This document shows positions 1 to 9,326 of a DNA stretch of 64,000 nt, one piece after another. The DNA comes from Treponema sp. Lineage in GTDB: Bacteria > Spirochaetota > Spirochaetia > Treponematales > Breznakiellaceae. The translations under genes were made by a program, and so were the position numbers. Below the pieces are notes generated by a model. That model was not told where the DNA came from. It did not search any database and was given only the letters and a program-made list of their open reading frames with translations. Location: positions 1 through 64,000 of the forward strand of contig JAITUR010000091.1 in NCBI GenBank assembly GCA_031286205.1, in the 5' to 3' direction. How positions within the stretch are numbered: the first letter of the stretch is position 1; each line of letters starts with the position of its first letter.

Positions 1-15
1 GAGGCAGGAAAATAA

Positions 16-237
16 ATGCTTATATTGTCCAGAAAAATAAACGAAAAAGTAGTAATAGGCGACGATATTTCTGTTTCGATTATTGAAATCCGCGGCGACC
101 AGGTGCGCCTTGGTATTGACGCTCCCAAGAAGGTAAAAGTTTTTAGGCAGGAAGTTTATGATGCAATTAAGGCGGAAAACCTTGCCGCAACTGCAGGTAA
201 ATCTGATATACCTAAAGTGGACTTTGGGAATAATTAA
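16..237 (+). CDS. csrA: Carbon storage regulator CsrA
   Basis: [48 protein letters not shown] matches the CsrA family closely; purine-rich gaggcagg upstream. Confidence 0.97.
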   Translation: MLILSRKINEKVVIGDDISVSIIEIRGDQVRLGIDAPKKVKVFRQEVYDAIKAENLAATAGKSDIPKVDFGNN

Positions 238-272
238 AAATTAACTTCGCGCATAAACGCGGAGAAATAGTT

Positions 273-983
273 ATGAAAAAGATTATATATTATTCCATTA
301 TTTTTGAAGATGAAAAAATCGTTGCTGTAAATAAAGCATCGGGTATTTCCATTGGCGGCGATAGATACGATGAAACAAAAGAAAGACTGGATAAATTACT
401 GGAAAAAGATCTAAAAATTAAATTGTTTACTGTTCATCGTATAGATAAAGATACTTCCGGTCTTGTAATTTTTGCAAAAGATAAAGAAACACATAAAAAA
501 TTGTCTGTAGCTTTCGAAAATAGAAATATAGAAAAAAAATATATTGCCATTGTTCACGGCAGAACACCCTGGCAAGAAAAAATTTGCGATCTTTCTTTAG
601 TTCCTAACGGAAACAAAAAACACATGACAATTATAGATAAATATAAGGGTAAAAAATCGTTAACAAAATTTAATTTAATAAAAGGCTCGGGAAATTACAG
701 TATTCTGGAAGCAATGCCGGAAACAGGAAGAATACATCAAATTAGAGTACATGCCGCGGCAATCGGGCATCCCGTAGTATGCGATGAACTATACGGTAAA
801 ATAAATCCTGTAAAACTTTCTTCGTTTAAGCGAGGCTGGAAAGGAGATCCTTTCGAAGAAAAACCATTACTTTCCCGTCTTGGATTACATTCCCTGGAAC
901 TAATATTGCCCGATGGCAAAAAATTGGAAGCGCCCCTTGCAAAAGATATGTCGGCGCTTATTAATCAATTAAATAAAAATTAA
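273..983 (+). CDS. RluA-family pseudouridine synthase
   Basis: HRIDKDTSGLVIFAKD catalytic motif and GRIHQIRVHAAAIGHPVVCDELYG. Confidence 0.93.
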   Translation: MKKIIYYSIIFEDEKIVAVNKASGISIGGDRYDETKERLDKLLEKDLKIKLFTVHRIDKDTSGLVIFAKDKETHKKLSVAFENRNIEKKYIAIVHGRTPWQEKICDLSLVPNGNKKHMTIIDKYKGKKSLTKFNLIKGSGNYSILEAMPETGRIHQIRVHAAAIGHPVVCDELYGKINPVKLSSFKRGWKGDPFEEKPLLSRLGLHSLELILPDGKKLEAPLAKDMSALINQLNKN

Positions 984-996
984 TTTTTACCAACTA

Positions 997-1725
997 CTAC
1001 GGACAAAAACTTGGCATTAATTCAAGTTTGTGTTTGTTTATTCTATGAAGCCTGTCGATTTCTTCTTTTAATGCCGGGTCGGTGCAGATACCTTCTCGGA
1101 TATAGCGGTCTAAAACTTCGTAAGAAAAGCCAAGATTTGCTTCGTCGGTTAAACCGGAAAGTCCGTCTTCTGGTACTTTGTTTATAAACTTGTCGGGCAG
1201 GGCAAGCGCTTTGGCTATTTGTTTTATCTCGGTTACAGTGAACTGCGATAAGGGGCTAAAGTCGCCGGCGCTGTCTCCGTACTTGGTGGAGTAGCCCACC
1301 CAATCCTCGCTAAGATTGCAGGTATTTACAACTCTGCCGTTAAGCGCGGCAGAGACGGCATAGAGCGTTGTCATTCGAATTCGCGCGGGTATATTAGTAA
1401 CTGCCTGTTTGTTCAGGGAAAGCCCGTCTTGGTTAATCGAAGCAAGGAGTGTGTCTACGCTGTCTTTTATATTTACAATATAATATTTAATGCCCAAATG
1501 TACCGCTAAATCTTTTGAATAATCAATATCATGCTGCTCCCCCTGCGGCATAAGAATCCCTATAACCCTGTCTTTACCCAGTGCCTGAACACAGAGCGCT
1601 GCCGCAATGGAGCTGTCCTTGCCGCCGCTTAAACCTATTACAGCATTGCAGTCTTTGCCGTTTTTATTAAAATAATCTTTAATCCAGTTTATTATATTAT
1701 CTTTTGTTTTTACGGCATCAAACAT
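997..1725 (-). CDS. nadE: NH3-dependent NAD+ synthetase
   Basis: SGGKDSSIAAALCVQALG P-loop and NLSEDWVGYSTKYGDSAGDFSPLSQFTVTEI. Confidence 0.93.
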   Translation of the reverse strand: MFDAVKTKDNIINWIKDYFNKNGKDCNAVIGLSGGKDSSIAAALCVQALGKDRVIGILMPQGEQHDIDYSKDLAVHLGIKYYIVNIKDSVDTLLASINQDGLSLNKQAVTNIPARIRMTTLYAVSAALNGRVVNTCNLSEDWVGYSTKYGDSAGDFSPLSQFTVTEIKQIAKALALPDKFINKVPEDGLSGLTDEANLGFSYEVLDRYIREGICTDPALKEEIDRLHRINKHKLELMPSFCP

Positions 1726-1736
1726 ACATCGTTCTC

Positions 1737-3620
1737 CTAAAATAATATTCTAAACGGAATACAGGGTAATCCTTCTTTGTTGTACAACTGCCTGTCTTTG
1801 GGATTATTCGCCCACGCATACAATATTTTTTTTGGATTTTTTATATTTGATAAATCTACAGAAATAGAATCCGGGGTTTCTATTATAAACGGCAGGCGAA
1901 TTTGTTTTTCGCCGGTAATTATACTGATAAACCCTTCTGTATTCTCTGCGCCTTCGTACGAGGATAAATTTAACCCCGTTCCGCAATTATCGAAATAGAT
2001 ATACAGTTTTTTATCTTTTATTTCATGTTTTTTTACTATTGGCCCCGGAGAAGTGTTATCGGATTCAAATAATAATTTTTCTGCCGCAAGGTATAAACGG
2101 TATCCTACATCTTTTTTGTTTATTGGATGTATGTCATTGCTTTCGCCGTATTCCCAGGCTGCCGCCATGCCTGTAAATGGCAGGGAAAGGGCGGAGGCTT
2201 GCGCTTCGCGCATAAGAGCCCAGTTGTGGTTTTCGTTATTATCGGAAGCCTCCAGAAAAATTGGAAGCTGCACAAAAAAGAAAGGCAGTTTATCGTTATT
2301 ATTTTTCTTGCGCCAGTCGAGTACCATTTTTTGGAATAGGGCGGCGTATTCGTGCGGGCGGGATTCGTTTGACTCGCCCTGATACCATATAATACCTTTT
2401 AACGGATATTTAAGCACAGGCGCAATCATTGCATTGTAATTTCCCATTGGCTGCCATTGAAAAAAGAATTCGGAAGGGCGGGTAGCTGAAACTGCCCCTA
2501 TATTGTATTTCCATGTACCGCCCAATTCTATAGATTCATTATCCGAAAAAATCAGGAATGGTTTTTCCAGGGTTATGCCGCCTTGTCCTGAGTTGCAGGT
2601 AACGCGGATTACAATGCGGTTTTTGCCGGGTTTTAATCTGTCATTGGCGGCGTATTTTCTGGGCGGGTAACGGTAGCCTGTATTGCCGATTTCTTCGCCG
2701 TTAAGATAAACTGTATCGGCATCGATTATAGTACCCAGCCAAACTTGAGTTTTCTCTTTTGCAAATTCGGCGGAAACCTCAAAATCTTTGGCAAGCCAAA
2801 TTACTCCGCAAAAGTTTTTTATTTCTTCATCAGGTTTTACGGCTGCCGTTGCAAAATCGCCGGGCAGGATCATTTCCTTCCAGTTACTGATATCTGTTTC
2901 AGGTTTTTGCCAGCCAAGTTTAAAACCGGTATCTTCCTGTCTGTTATTTGTTTCCCATTCATTTATGTCAGAAGCGGACTTTTGAATAATCTTTTCGCGC
3001 TTTGAAGTGTCCGCGTATTGTTCGCCGTCTGCAATAATTTTAGGATAATCGGCAAGGGCTTCTTTACTCATCCATGATTCAATGGGAGTTCCGCCCCATG
3101 CCGTACTTATAAGCCCTATGGGAATTGTTTGTCCTTTATCTATATACTTTTTGTACAAGTTTTTTGCAAAGAACCAGCCGGTTGCGGTAAATTCGTGCAA
3201 GGTTTCTTTTGATGCGAAAATCCATGACGGGGCATTGGCACAGTATGATATTGCAGGGCGAGGCGCGGAAAAATCCCATTCCTGGGGCGCTTTATACTGC
3301 CTTATAATTGGGTATTCTTCTAACTGCCATTCTTCCGAAAAATTATCGTAAAGCCTGGACATTTGCATTTCCATATTTGACTGGCCTGCGCATAACCAGA
3401 GGTCGCCCGCGTATATGTCCTTTAATTCGCAAGTTTCGCTATTGCAGGTTATTTCCAGGGTAAATGGGCCGCCCGCCTGTACAGGATCTAGAATTGTCAG
3501 CCATTTACCGTCGGCAGGCTGCGCTTTATAATTTTTGCCTAAAAATAAGATCGATACATTATTATCCGTCCAGACAGGGAAGTGTGAATCCCTCTGAATT
3601 ATCATTCCATTATTTATCAT
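1737..3620 (-). CDS. Sialate O-acetylesterase-type (SASA) carbohydrate esterase
   Basis: LWLCAGQSNMEMQM (GQSNM), GLISTAWGGTPIESWMS, GIIWYQGESN blocks typical of SASA esterases; lies in a xylan locus, so an acetylxylan esterase role is plausible. Confidence 0.85.
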   Translation of the reverse strand: MINNGMIIQRDSHFPVWTDNNVSILFLGKNYKAQPADGKWLTILDPVQAGGPFTLEITCNSETCELKDIYAGDLWLCAGQSNMEMQMSRLYDNFSEEWQLEEYPIIRQYKAPQEWDFSAPRPAISYCANAPSWIFASKETLHEFTATGWFFAKNLYKKYIDKGQTIPIGLISTAWGGTPIESWMSKEALADYPKIIADGEQYADTSKREKIIQKSASDINEWETNNRQEDTGFKLGWQKPETDISNWKEMILPGDFATAAVKPDEEIKNFCGVIWLAKDFEVSAEFAKEKTQVWLGTIIDADTVYLNGEEIGNTGYRYPPRKYAANDRLKPGKNRIVIRVTCNSGQGGITLEKPFLIFSDNESIELGGTWKYNIGAVSATRPSEFFFQWQPMGNYNAMIAPVLKYPLKGIIWYQGESNESRPHEYAALFQKMVLDWRKKNNNDKLPFFFVQLPIFLEASDNNENHNWALMREAQASALSLPFTGMAAAWEYGESNDIHPINKKDVGYRLYLAAEKLLFESDNTSPGPIVKKHEIKDKKLYIYFDNCGTGLNLSSYEGAENTEGFISIITGEKQIRLPFIIETPDSISVDLSNIKNPKKILYAWANNPKDRQLYNKEGLPCIPFRILF

Positions 3621-3664
3621 TGATATATTATAACAAATTATATATAATTAGTGAAGGAGTTTTT

Positions 3665-4687
3665 ATGAACAATATACCGTTTTCCAAAGGGGTTAATTTT
3701 TCCAAATGGTTCGAGTCAAGAACATTCGACGATATTGTTTTTGAAACATTTACAGAAAAAGATTTTATAAATGTAAAAAGTCTGGGGGCGGATGTTATAC
3801 GCATTCCGATTGCTTTCCATAGATTCACAATGGAAGATAGCAGCAATACAATAAACCCAAAATTATTTAGTTATATCGATTCTGCCGTTGACTGGGCGGA
3901 GAAGCACCAAATTTATCTTATTATAGATAACCATTCTTTTCATCCTGTAAATCCGACAGATCCCAACATAGATAAAATTCTTATTCCTGTATGGAAGCAA
4001 ATTGCAGACCGTTATAAAAACAGAAGCAAATATATTATTTACGAAATATTAAACGAACCCCATAAAATCGATGACGAACTTTGGGGGAGAATTCAGGGAG
4101 ATACAATAAACGCTGTCCGCCAAATAGATAACACACATTTAATTATTGTAGGCGGAACCGATTATAATTCTATAGAAAAATTATTTACAATTCCAGAATA
4201 CAAAGACGACAAATTAATATATACATTTCATTTTTACGATCCTCATATTTTTACCCATCAGGGCGCAACATGGAATAAACCGTCCTTGGCGCCTTTGTCC
4301 AATCTCTCTTTTCCCTATGACAATAAACTGCCTGAAATTCACGAAACTTTTGTTGGTACATGGGTAGAGTCTGCAATAAAAGGTTACGAGGCTGACAGTA
4401 AATACGAAAAGTTAAACGCGACACTGGATAAAGTTTTAAAATTTTCCAAAGAAAGAAATGTCCCCGTTTTTTGCGGAGAGTTTGGGGTGTTAATGATTCA
4501 AAGCCCCAAAGAATCGCGTGTCAGATGGTATCAATTTATTTGCGGCGAACTGAATAAAAGAAAAATATCGTGGACATGCTGGGATTATTACGGAAGCTTC
4601 GGTATCTTTAATTCGCCGGACTATAAAAGCAATTTCGAGACAGATTTAAATATCGAAGTTATCCAGGCTATGGGGTTTACTGTTTAA
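3665..4687 (+). CDS. Glycoside hydrolase family 5 (endoglucanase-like)
   Basis: KGVNFSKWFE, YIIYEILNEPH (acid/base), VPVFCGEFGV (nucleophile). The supplied ORF starts at 3464; the ATG at 3665 (MNNIPFSKGVNF) is the likelier start. Confidence 0.9.
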   Translation: MNNIPFSKGVNFSKWFESRTFDDIVFETFTEKDFINVKSLGADVIRIPIAFHRFTMEDSSNTINPKLFSYIDSAVDWAEKHQIYLIIDNHSFHPVNPTDPNIDKILIPVWKQIADRYKNRSKYIIYEILNEPHKIDDELWGRIQGDTINAVRQIDNTHLIIVGGTDYNSIEKLFTIPEYKDDKLIYTFHFYDPHIFTHQGATWNKPSLAPLSNLSFPYDNKLPEIHETFVGTWVESAIKGYEADSKYEKLNATLDKVLKFSKERNVPVFCGEFGVLMIQSPKESRVRWYQFICGELNKRKISWTCWDYYGSFGIFNSPDYKSNFETDLNIEVIQAMGFTV

Positions 4688-6227
4688 CCCTGCCGTAAAA
4701 AGTTGTAATAGATTTTGGCGCAATCTTTACATTTGCCTTATTGCCGGATACTCTTTGCCTGCCAGCCGATTTAAGTTTTTCTTCGGCAGATGTCCGCCAA
4801 ATGTCAAGCCTAGAAAAATCCGCGCCTTCTAAATCCAAAGAAATTGTATAATCTCCGATTGTATCGTTAATAATTACAACGGCAACTTCTCCTGTAGACG
4901 GGCTTCTGTATGCGCTGGAATAAACCGCTCTTCCTCTGATTGGGCTTGCGGCGGCTTCTATTCTGTGCCAGCCCGGGCGGATAAAGCGGGAGTATTGACC
5001 CATAGCGTAAAGTCTAAGAGAATCTACCAGTCTGCTGTGATCTGTCATTAAAAGCGAGCCCGGAAAAAGCTGGTTCTGCGGGTTTACCTGCCAAAGCCAC
5101 CAAAAAAGAAATGCGTTGGTTTCTGCCAGTGTCATATTAAAATGAATCATTCTTGCATAGTGCATTGCATTATCTATTCCATTGCCTGTAGGAAGATGAG
5201 GCCCGGAACCTGAAACTTCTGTCTGCCAGAATTTTTTTCCGGATGCGATAATTCCCGGGAATTCTTTGGAGCCTGCTCTTACAGATGAATCGTAACCCGA
5301 ATTGTATTGATGAAGCGCGATATGGGTAAGAATGTTTTCCGATATTGGATCGTCCAGCATGGGTTTTATCATTGCGTTAAAATCAATATCAAAATTTTCG
5401 AATTCCGGAGCCATTATACCAAGACTATCTAATTCTATGTTTTTCATTGGAAAGCGAACCGCAATTGTTTTTATAAAATCGCGCAGATCTTCTCCCGACC
5501 AATACGCGGATTCATATTCAACTTTATAGTTTGGTTCATTCTGAATAGATAGAATATTTAACGGAGCGCCCATATTGCTTTCGAAATTCAAAACAAAATC
5601 GGCAAGAAGGTCGGCGTAATCGTTGTATTTATCGCGCCGTAATCTTCCCCAAATATCCGGCTTTGACCAGTCAATTTCATAATCCAGTTTGGAGCTTACT
5701 CCGGTAACATTTTCTTTCCATCGTGTTACTCTGTTGTTGGGCGGTGTCCAGGGAGTGCTGAATACTGTAAGATTTTCCGGCCCGTCGTCGCCAAGAGATT
5801 TTATAAGATCTATTAATTTTTTGGAGTTGGCCATATCCCAGCCATTCCAGTTTAGCGTAAAGGTTTTTGTTCCGTCTTCGTTTACTGTGTATCTGTAAGT
5901 GTTGTCGCTGTTTCTTACGACAAAACCGTCATTGTAACCGGGGTTGTCATCGCCTTGCAGTCTTTCGCGGAAAGGGATTCGGGTTCGTAAAATTGTAAAT
6001 CCCATGCCGTCTTTTTTGGAGTAGAGAAGTCTTGCAAGTTCGGCAGCTACATGGGGGTTTTCCGGAAGCCTTGCCCAGGCATCGGAGCCGCCAAATCCGT
6101 CAATTTCCTGGCGTAATTCGTTGTATTTAATTGACATACTGCCGTCAGGTTCGCCGGACGAGTTACACGCCATAATTACTAACAAGGATAAAATTAATAA
6201 AAAGGATATTTTTTGGATAGATTTCAT
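4677..6227 (-). CDS. GH30-family glucuronoxylanase-like secreted hydrolase
   Basis: Lipoprotein-like signal (LLVIMACNSSG), EIDGFGGSDAW, ILSIQNEPNYK, KKFWQTEVSG. Confidence 0.88.
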   Translation of the reverse strand: MKSIQKISFLLILSLLVIMACNSSGEPDGSMSIKYNELRQEIDGFGGSDAWARLPENPHVAAELARLLYSKKDGMGFTILRTRIPFRERLQGDDNPGYNDGFVVRNSDNTYRYTVNEDGTKTFTLNWNGWDMANSKKLIDLIKSLGDDGPENLTVFSTPWTPPNNRVTRWKENVTGVSSKLDYEIDWSKPDIWGRLRRDKYNDYADLLADFVLNFESNMGAPLNILSIQNEPNYKVEYESAYWSGEDLRDFIKTIAVRFPMKNIELDSLGIMAPEFENFDIDFNAMIKPMLDDPISENILTHIALHQYNSGYDSSVRAGSKEFPGIIASGKKFWQTEVSGSGPHLPTGNGIDNAMHYARMIHFNMTLAETNAFLFWWLWQVNPQNQLFPGSLLMTDHSRLVDSLRLYAMGQYSRFIRPGWHRIEAAASPIRGRAVYSSAYRSPSTGEVAVVIINDTIGDYTISLDLEGADFSRLDIWRTSAEEKLKSAGRQRVSGNKANVKIAPKSITTFYGRVKQ

Positions 6228-6289
6228 ACTTATATAACAACATCAATATAAAAATTTGGCAAGTATTAATTACGGGTAATAATAGATAA

Positions 6290-8260
6290 TTAAGAATAAA
6301 TTTGCCTGCCTTTATTATCTGTAATTCCGGTTTTTCTGTAAAAATAAGTATTAATTTGATCTTTCCATTCGCGGGCATTAACTAACTGGCGTTCGAAGCG
6401 TGCAAGTACGGATTCATAAACTTGATTCTCCAGCAAAGGTTTTAAACTTTTCCAGTCTTCTATCATACTTAATACTTCGTCATAACCTTCAAAATGAATA
6501 TTATAAATATTTTGCAAAAGCGTTTCTCCGTTTTTCATAATAAAATCGTAGCGTAATCTATGAAAAAACAGAATAATATTTTCCGGACAGGTATTTGCAT
6601 CTGCATACATTGCTGCGTTTTTTGGCGAATATTGGGCGGTATAACCGGTTCCCGAAGGAGTGCGGTCTATGCCGATAGCATCCTTATCCGCGCGGTGGTA
6701 TGTACCCCAGCGGGAAAACTCGTATCCTTCTATGCCGGGCCCATAATGATTACTGGGACTTACCATAAAGCATACTCCAAATGGAGCATTGTATTTTTCA
6801 TAAGCGGGGTAAGACCGCAAAAGAATTTCCTGTACTTTTTGCGGAACCTCGGGGTTTGTAAACGAAAGAACACTCCATTCTTCTGCAATTTCTTTTGCGG
6901 TAATGGCAGGGTTCCAGGCAATGCGTCCATAACCATAAAGATTAGCCTGAGCGAGTGTATGCCCTGTCCAATTATTATCCAAACCAACATTTACAACTGC
7001 CGCAAAACCTTCTATATTTTTCTTGCCCAATAATTCCTTAATTTTGCTGTTTTCGCCGTGTATTGTATCGAAGTTCATAATATCTTCCCATATATAAGGC
7101 AGATAACAAAGATCTATCTGGTGTCCGGTATATTCCTGCGTTATCTGCAATTCCATAACATGGCGTGTATTTTTAAGCGCGCCAAAAAGCGGGGCTACAG
7201 GTTCGCGTACCTGGAAATCGTATGGTCCAAATTTAATTTGCAGAATTACATTTTTGTCGAACTTGCCGTCCAATGGCATAAAGTGGTCAAAAGCCGCTCT
7301 TGCGCGATCTGTTTTAGTATCTCTCCAGTCCTGCGTACAGTTGTACACAAAACAACGCCAGATAACTTCTCCGCCAAATGGTTCCAGCGCTTTTGCAAGT
7401 ATATTCGCTCCGTCCGTGTGTGTCCGGTTGTACTGGAAAGGGCCGGGTTCGCCTTCGGAATCCGCTTTTACAAGAAAGCCCGCTAAATCCGGTATATATT
7501 TGTAAATAAGCGCGGCTCTTTTTTTCCACCACTCGGCTACGGCGGGATCCAGCGGGTCTGCGGTTGGTAATTTTCCAAGAGACCAGGGTGCTCCAAAGTT
7601 AATCGAAAAAAATAATTTAATTCCAAATTTCCGGAAAATGGCAGCAAGCTCTTTGGCTTCTTTTAGGTATTCTTCTATTATTAAAAGTTTGGCGTTTGCC
7701 CTTACATTAACATTATTAATGGAAACCCTGTTAATTCCAACACTTGCAAGCAGCCGAGCATAATCTTCTATTCGGGTTTTGTCGTAATCGAAATCGCCGT
7801 CTTTGTAAAAAATGGATCTTCCGGCATAACCCCGCTCGATAGAGCCGTCAAAATTATCCCAGTGGTTTATCATGCGTAAGGGGGAAACAGGAGATTCCGT
7901 TAATTCCAAACCGTTTTTAATTTTTCCAAGCGCTAGAAGAGAAAGAAAACGGAATACGCCGTAAAGTAATCCATTTTCGCCGGAGCCCGTTATGTGTATT
8001 TGGTTTTCTGTAACTTTTATTGTAAATTCATCTTTTACAGAGGATGCATAAGAAGAATTAAGCAAAACAATATTTTTTATGTTATTATGTTTTTTTACAA
8101 TTTTTGGGGAAAAACCAAGCAGCCTTTCTATTCCAAGACAATATTCTTTTTCCGCCTGTTTTGCAACCAAACTTTTTGCATCCGAATAAACAATATTAGG
8201 AATTTCGTAATTAGTTTTTATTTTTACTTTTTGCATCCAGCAATCATATTCGTTTAACAT
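6290..8260 (-). CDS. aguA: Alpha-glucuronidase (GH67)
   Basis: SPLRMINHWDNFDGSIERGYAGRSIF, FLVKADSEGEPGPFQYNRTHTDGANILAKAL, GLDNNWTGHTLAQANLYGYGRIAWNP. Confidence 0.95.
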   Translation of the reverse strand: MLNEYDCWMQKVKIKTNYEIPNIVYSDAKSLVAKQAEKEYCLGIERLLGFSPKIVKKHNNIKNIVLLNSSYASSVKDEFTIKVTENQIHITGSGENGLLYGVFRFLSLLALGKIKNGLELTESPVSPLRMINHWDNFDGSIERGYAGRSIFYKDGDFDYDKTRIEDYARLLASVGINRVSINNVNVRANAKLLIIEEYLKEAKELAAIFRKFGIKLFFSINFGAPWSLGKLPTADPLDPAVAEWWKKRAALIYKYIPDLAGFLVKADSEGEPGPFQYNRTHTDGANILAKALEPFGGEVIWRCFVYNCTQDWRDTKTDRARAAFDHFMPLDGKFDKNVILQIKFGPYDFQVREPVAPLFGALKNTRHVMELQITQEYTGHQIDLCYLPYIWEDIMNFDTIHGENSKIKELLGKKNIEGFAAVVNVGLDNNWTGHTLAQANLYGYGRIAWNPAITAKEIAEEWSVLSFTNPEVPQKVQEILLRSYPAYEKYNAPFGVCFMVSPSNHYGPGIEGYEFSRWGTYHRADKDAIGIDRTPSGTGYTAQYSPKNAAMYADANTCPENIILFFHRLRYDFIMKNGETLLQNIYNIHFEGYDEVLSMIEDWKSLKPLLENQVYESVLARFERQLVNAREWKDQINTYFYRKTGITDNKGRQIYS

Positions 8261-8264
8261 AAAC

Positions 8265-9326
8265 CTACCTTTTGGTTATTGCTTCCCAAAGCCCCGATAA
8301 ATATCCAATTCCAATTGCTCTGTCGTATAATCCGTACCCCGGCATGGATACTTCTCCCCATATTTGCCGTCCATGATCGGGACGCACAGGGCCGTTAAAT
8401 CCAATATCGTAAAATGCTTTTACTATTTCGTACATATCCATAGAACCGTCGCTGGATAAGTGCGCGGATTCTTCGAAGTCGCGCGGGCCATTGTATTTTA
8501 CATTTCTAATATGAGCAAAATGGATTTTCCCTTTTAAGCTGCGTACAATATCCGGAATATCATTATCCGGGCTTGATCCCAAACTGCCGGTGCAAAGATT
8601 TATGCCATTGCAAGGGCTGTCTACCATATTTACCAGTCTTAAAAGTTTTTGCTTATCTGTCATTATTCTTGGAAGCCCAAAAACAGACCATGCAGGATCG
8701 TCGGGGTGCATTGCCAATTTTATATTTAGTTTTTCGCATACCGGAATTATCGCTTTTAAAAAATACTCCAAATTGGCAAATAACTTTTCTTCGTCGATAT
8801 CGCGGTATAATTCGAAAAGTTCTTTAATTTTTGCCATTCGTTCCGGTTCCCAGCCAGGCAGTAAAAAACCTTCGGCTTTTTCATTCATTAAATCTGCCAT
8901 ATTATTGGGATCAATTTTATCTATAAGTTTTTGTTCGTACGCTAAAACCGTTGCGCCGTCAGGCCGTTTTTTTGCAAGATCGGAACGAGTCCAGTCGAAT
9001 ATAGCCATAAAATTATAAACCACAAGATCGATTCCCGCTTCCGCGACAATTTTTAAAGTTTCTATATAATTATCTATGTATTTATCCCTGTCGCTGTTTC
9101 CAATTTTAATTGCATCATGGACACCGACACTTTCTATGCCTGAAATAACAAGATCATTATCTTCTACCTGTTTTTTTAAGGCAAAGAGTTCATCTTTATT
9201 CCATACTTCGCCTGCCGGAGTACCGTACAAAGTTGTTATTATTCCGTGAATCCCGGGAACCTGTCTTATATTTTCCAAAGTTACAGGATCATATTTTTTG
9301 CCAAACCATCTCATTGTAAATTTCAT
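8265..9326 (-). CDS. uxuA: Mannonate dehydratase
   Basis: MKFTMRWFGKKYDPVTLENIRQVPGIHGIITTLY and FNGPVRPDHGRQIWGE, GIGYLSGLWEA. Confidence 0.96.
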   Translation of the reverse strand: MKFTMRWFGKKYDPVTLENIRQVPGIHGIITTLYGTPAGEVWNKDELFALKKQVEDNDLVISGIESVGVHDAIKIGNSDRDKYIDNYIETLKIVAEAGIDLVVYNFMAIFDWTRSDLAKKRPDGATVLAYEQKLIDKIDPNNMADLMNEKAEGFLLPGWEPERMAKIKELFELYRDIDEEKLFANLEYFLKAIIPVCEKLNIKLAMHPDDPAWSVFGLPRIMTDKQKLLRLVNMVDSPCNGINLCTGSLGSSPDNDIPDIVRSLKGKIHFAHIRNVKYNGPRDFEESAHLSSDGSMDMYEIVKAFYDIGFNGPVRPDHGRQIWGEVSMPGYGLYDRAIGIGYLSGLWEAITKR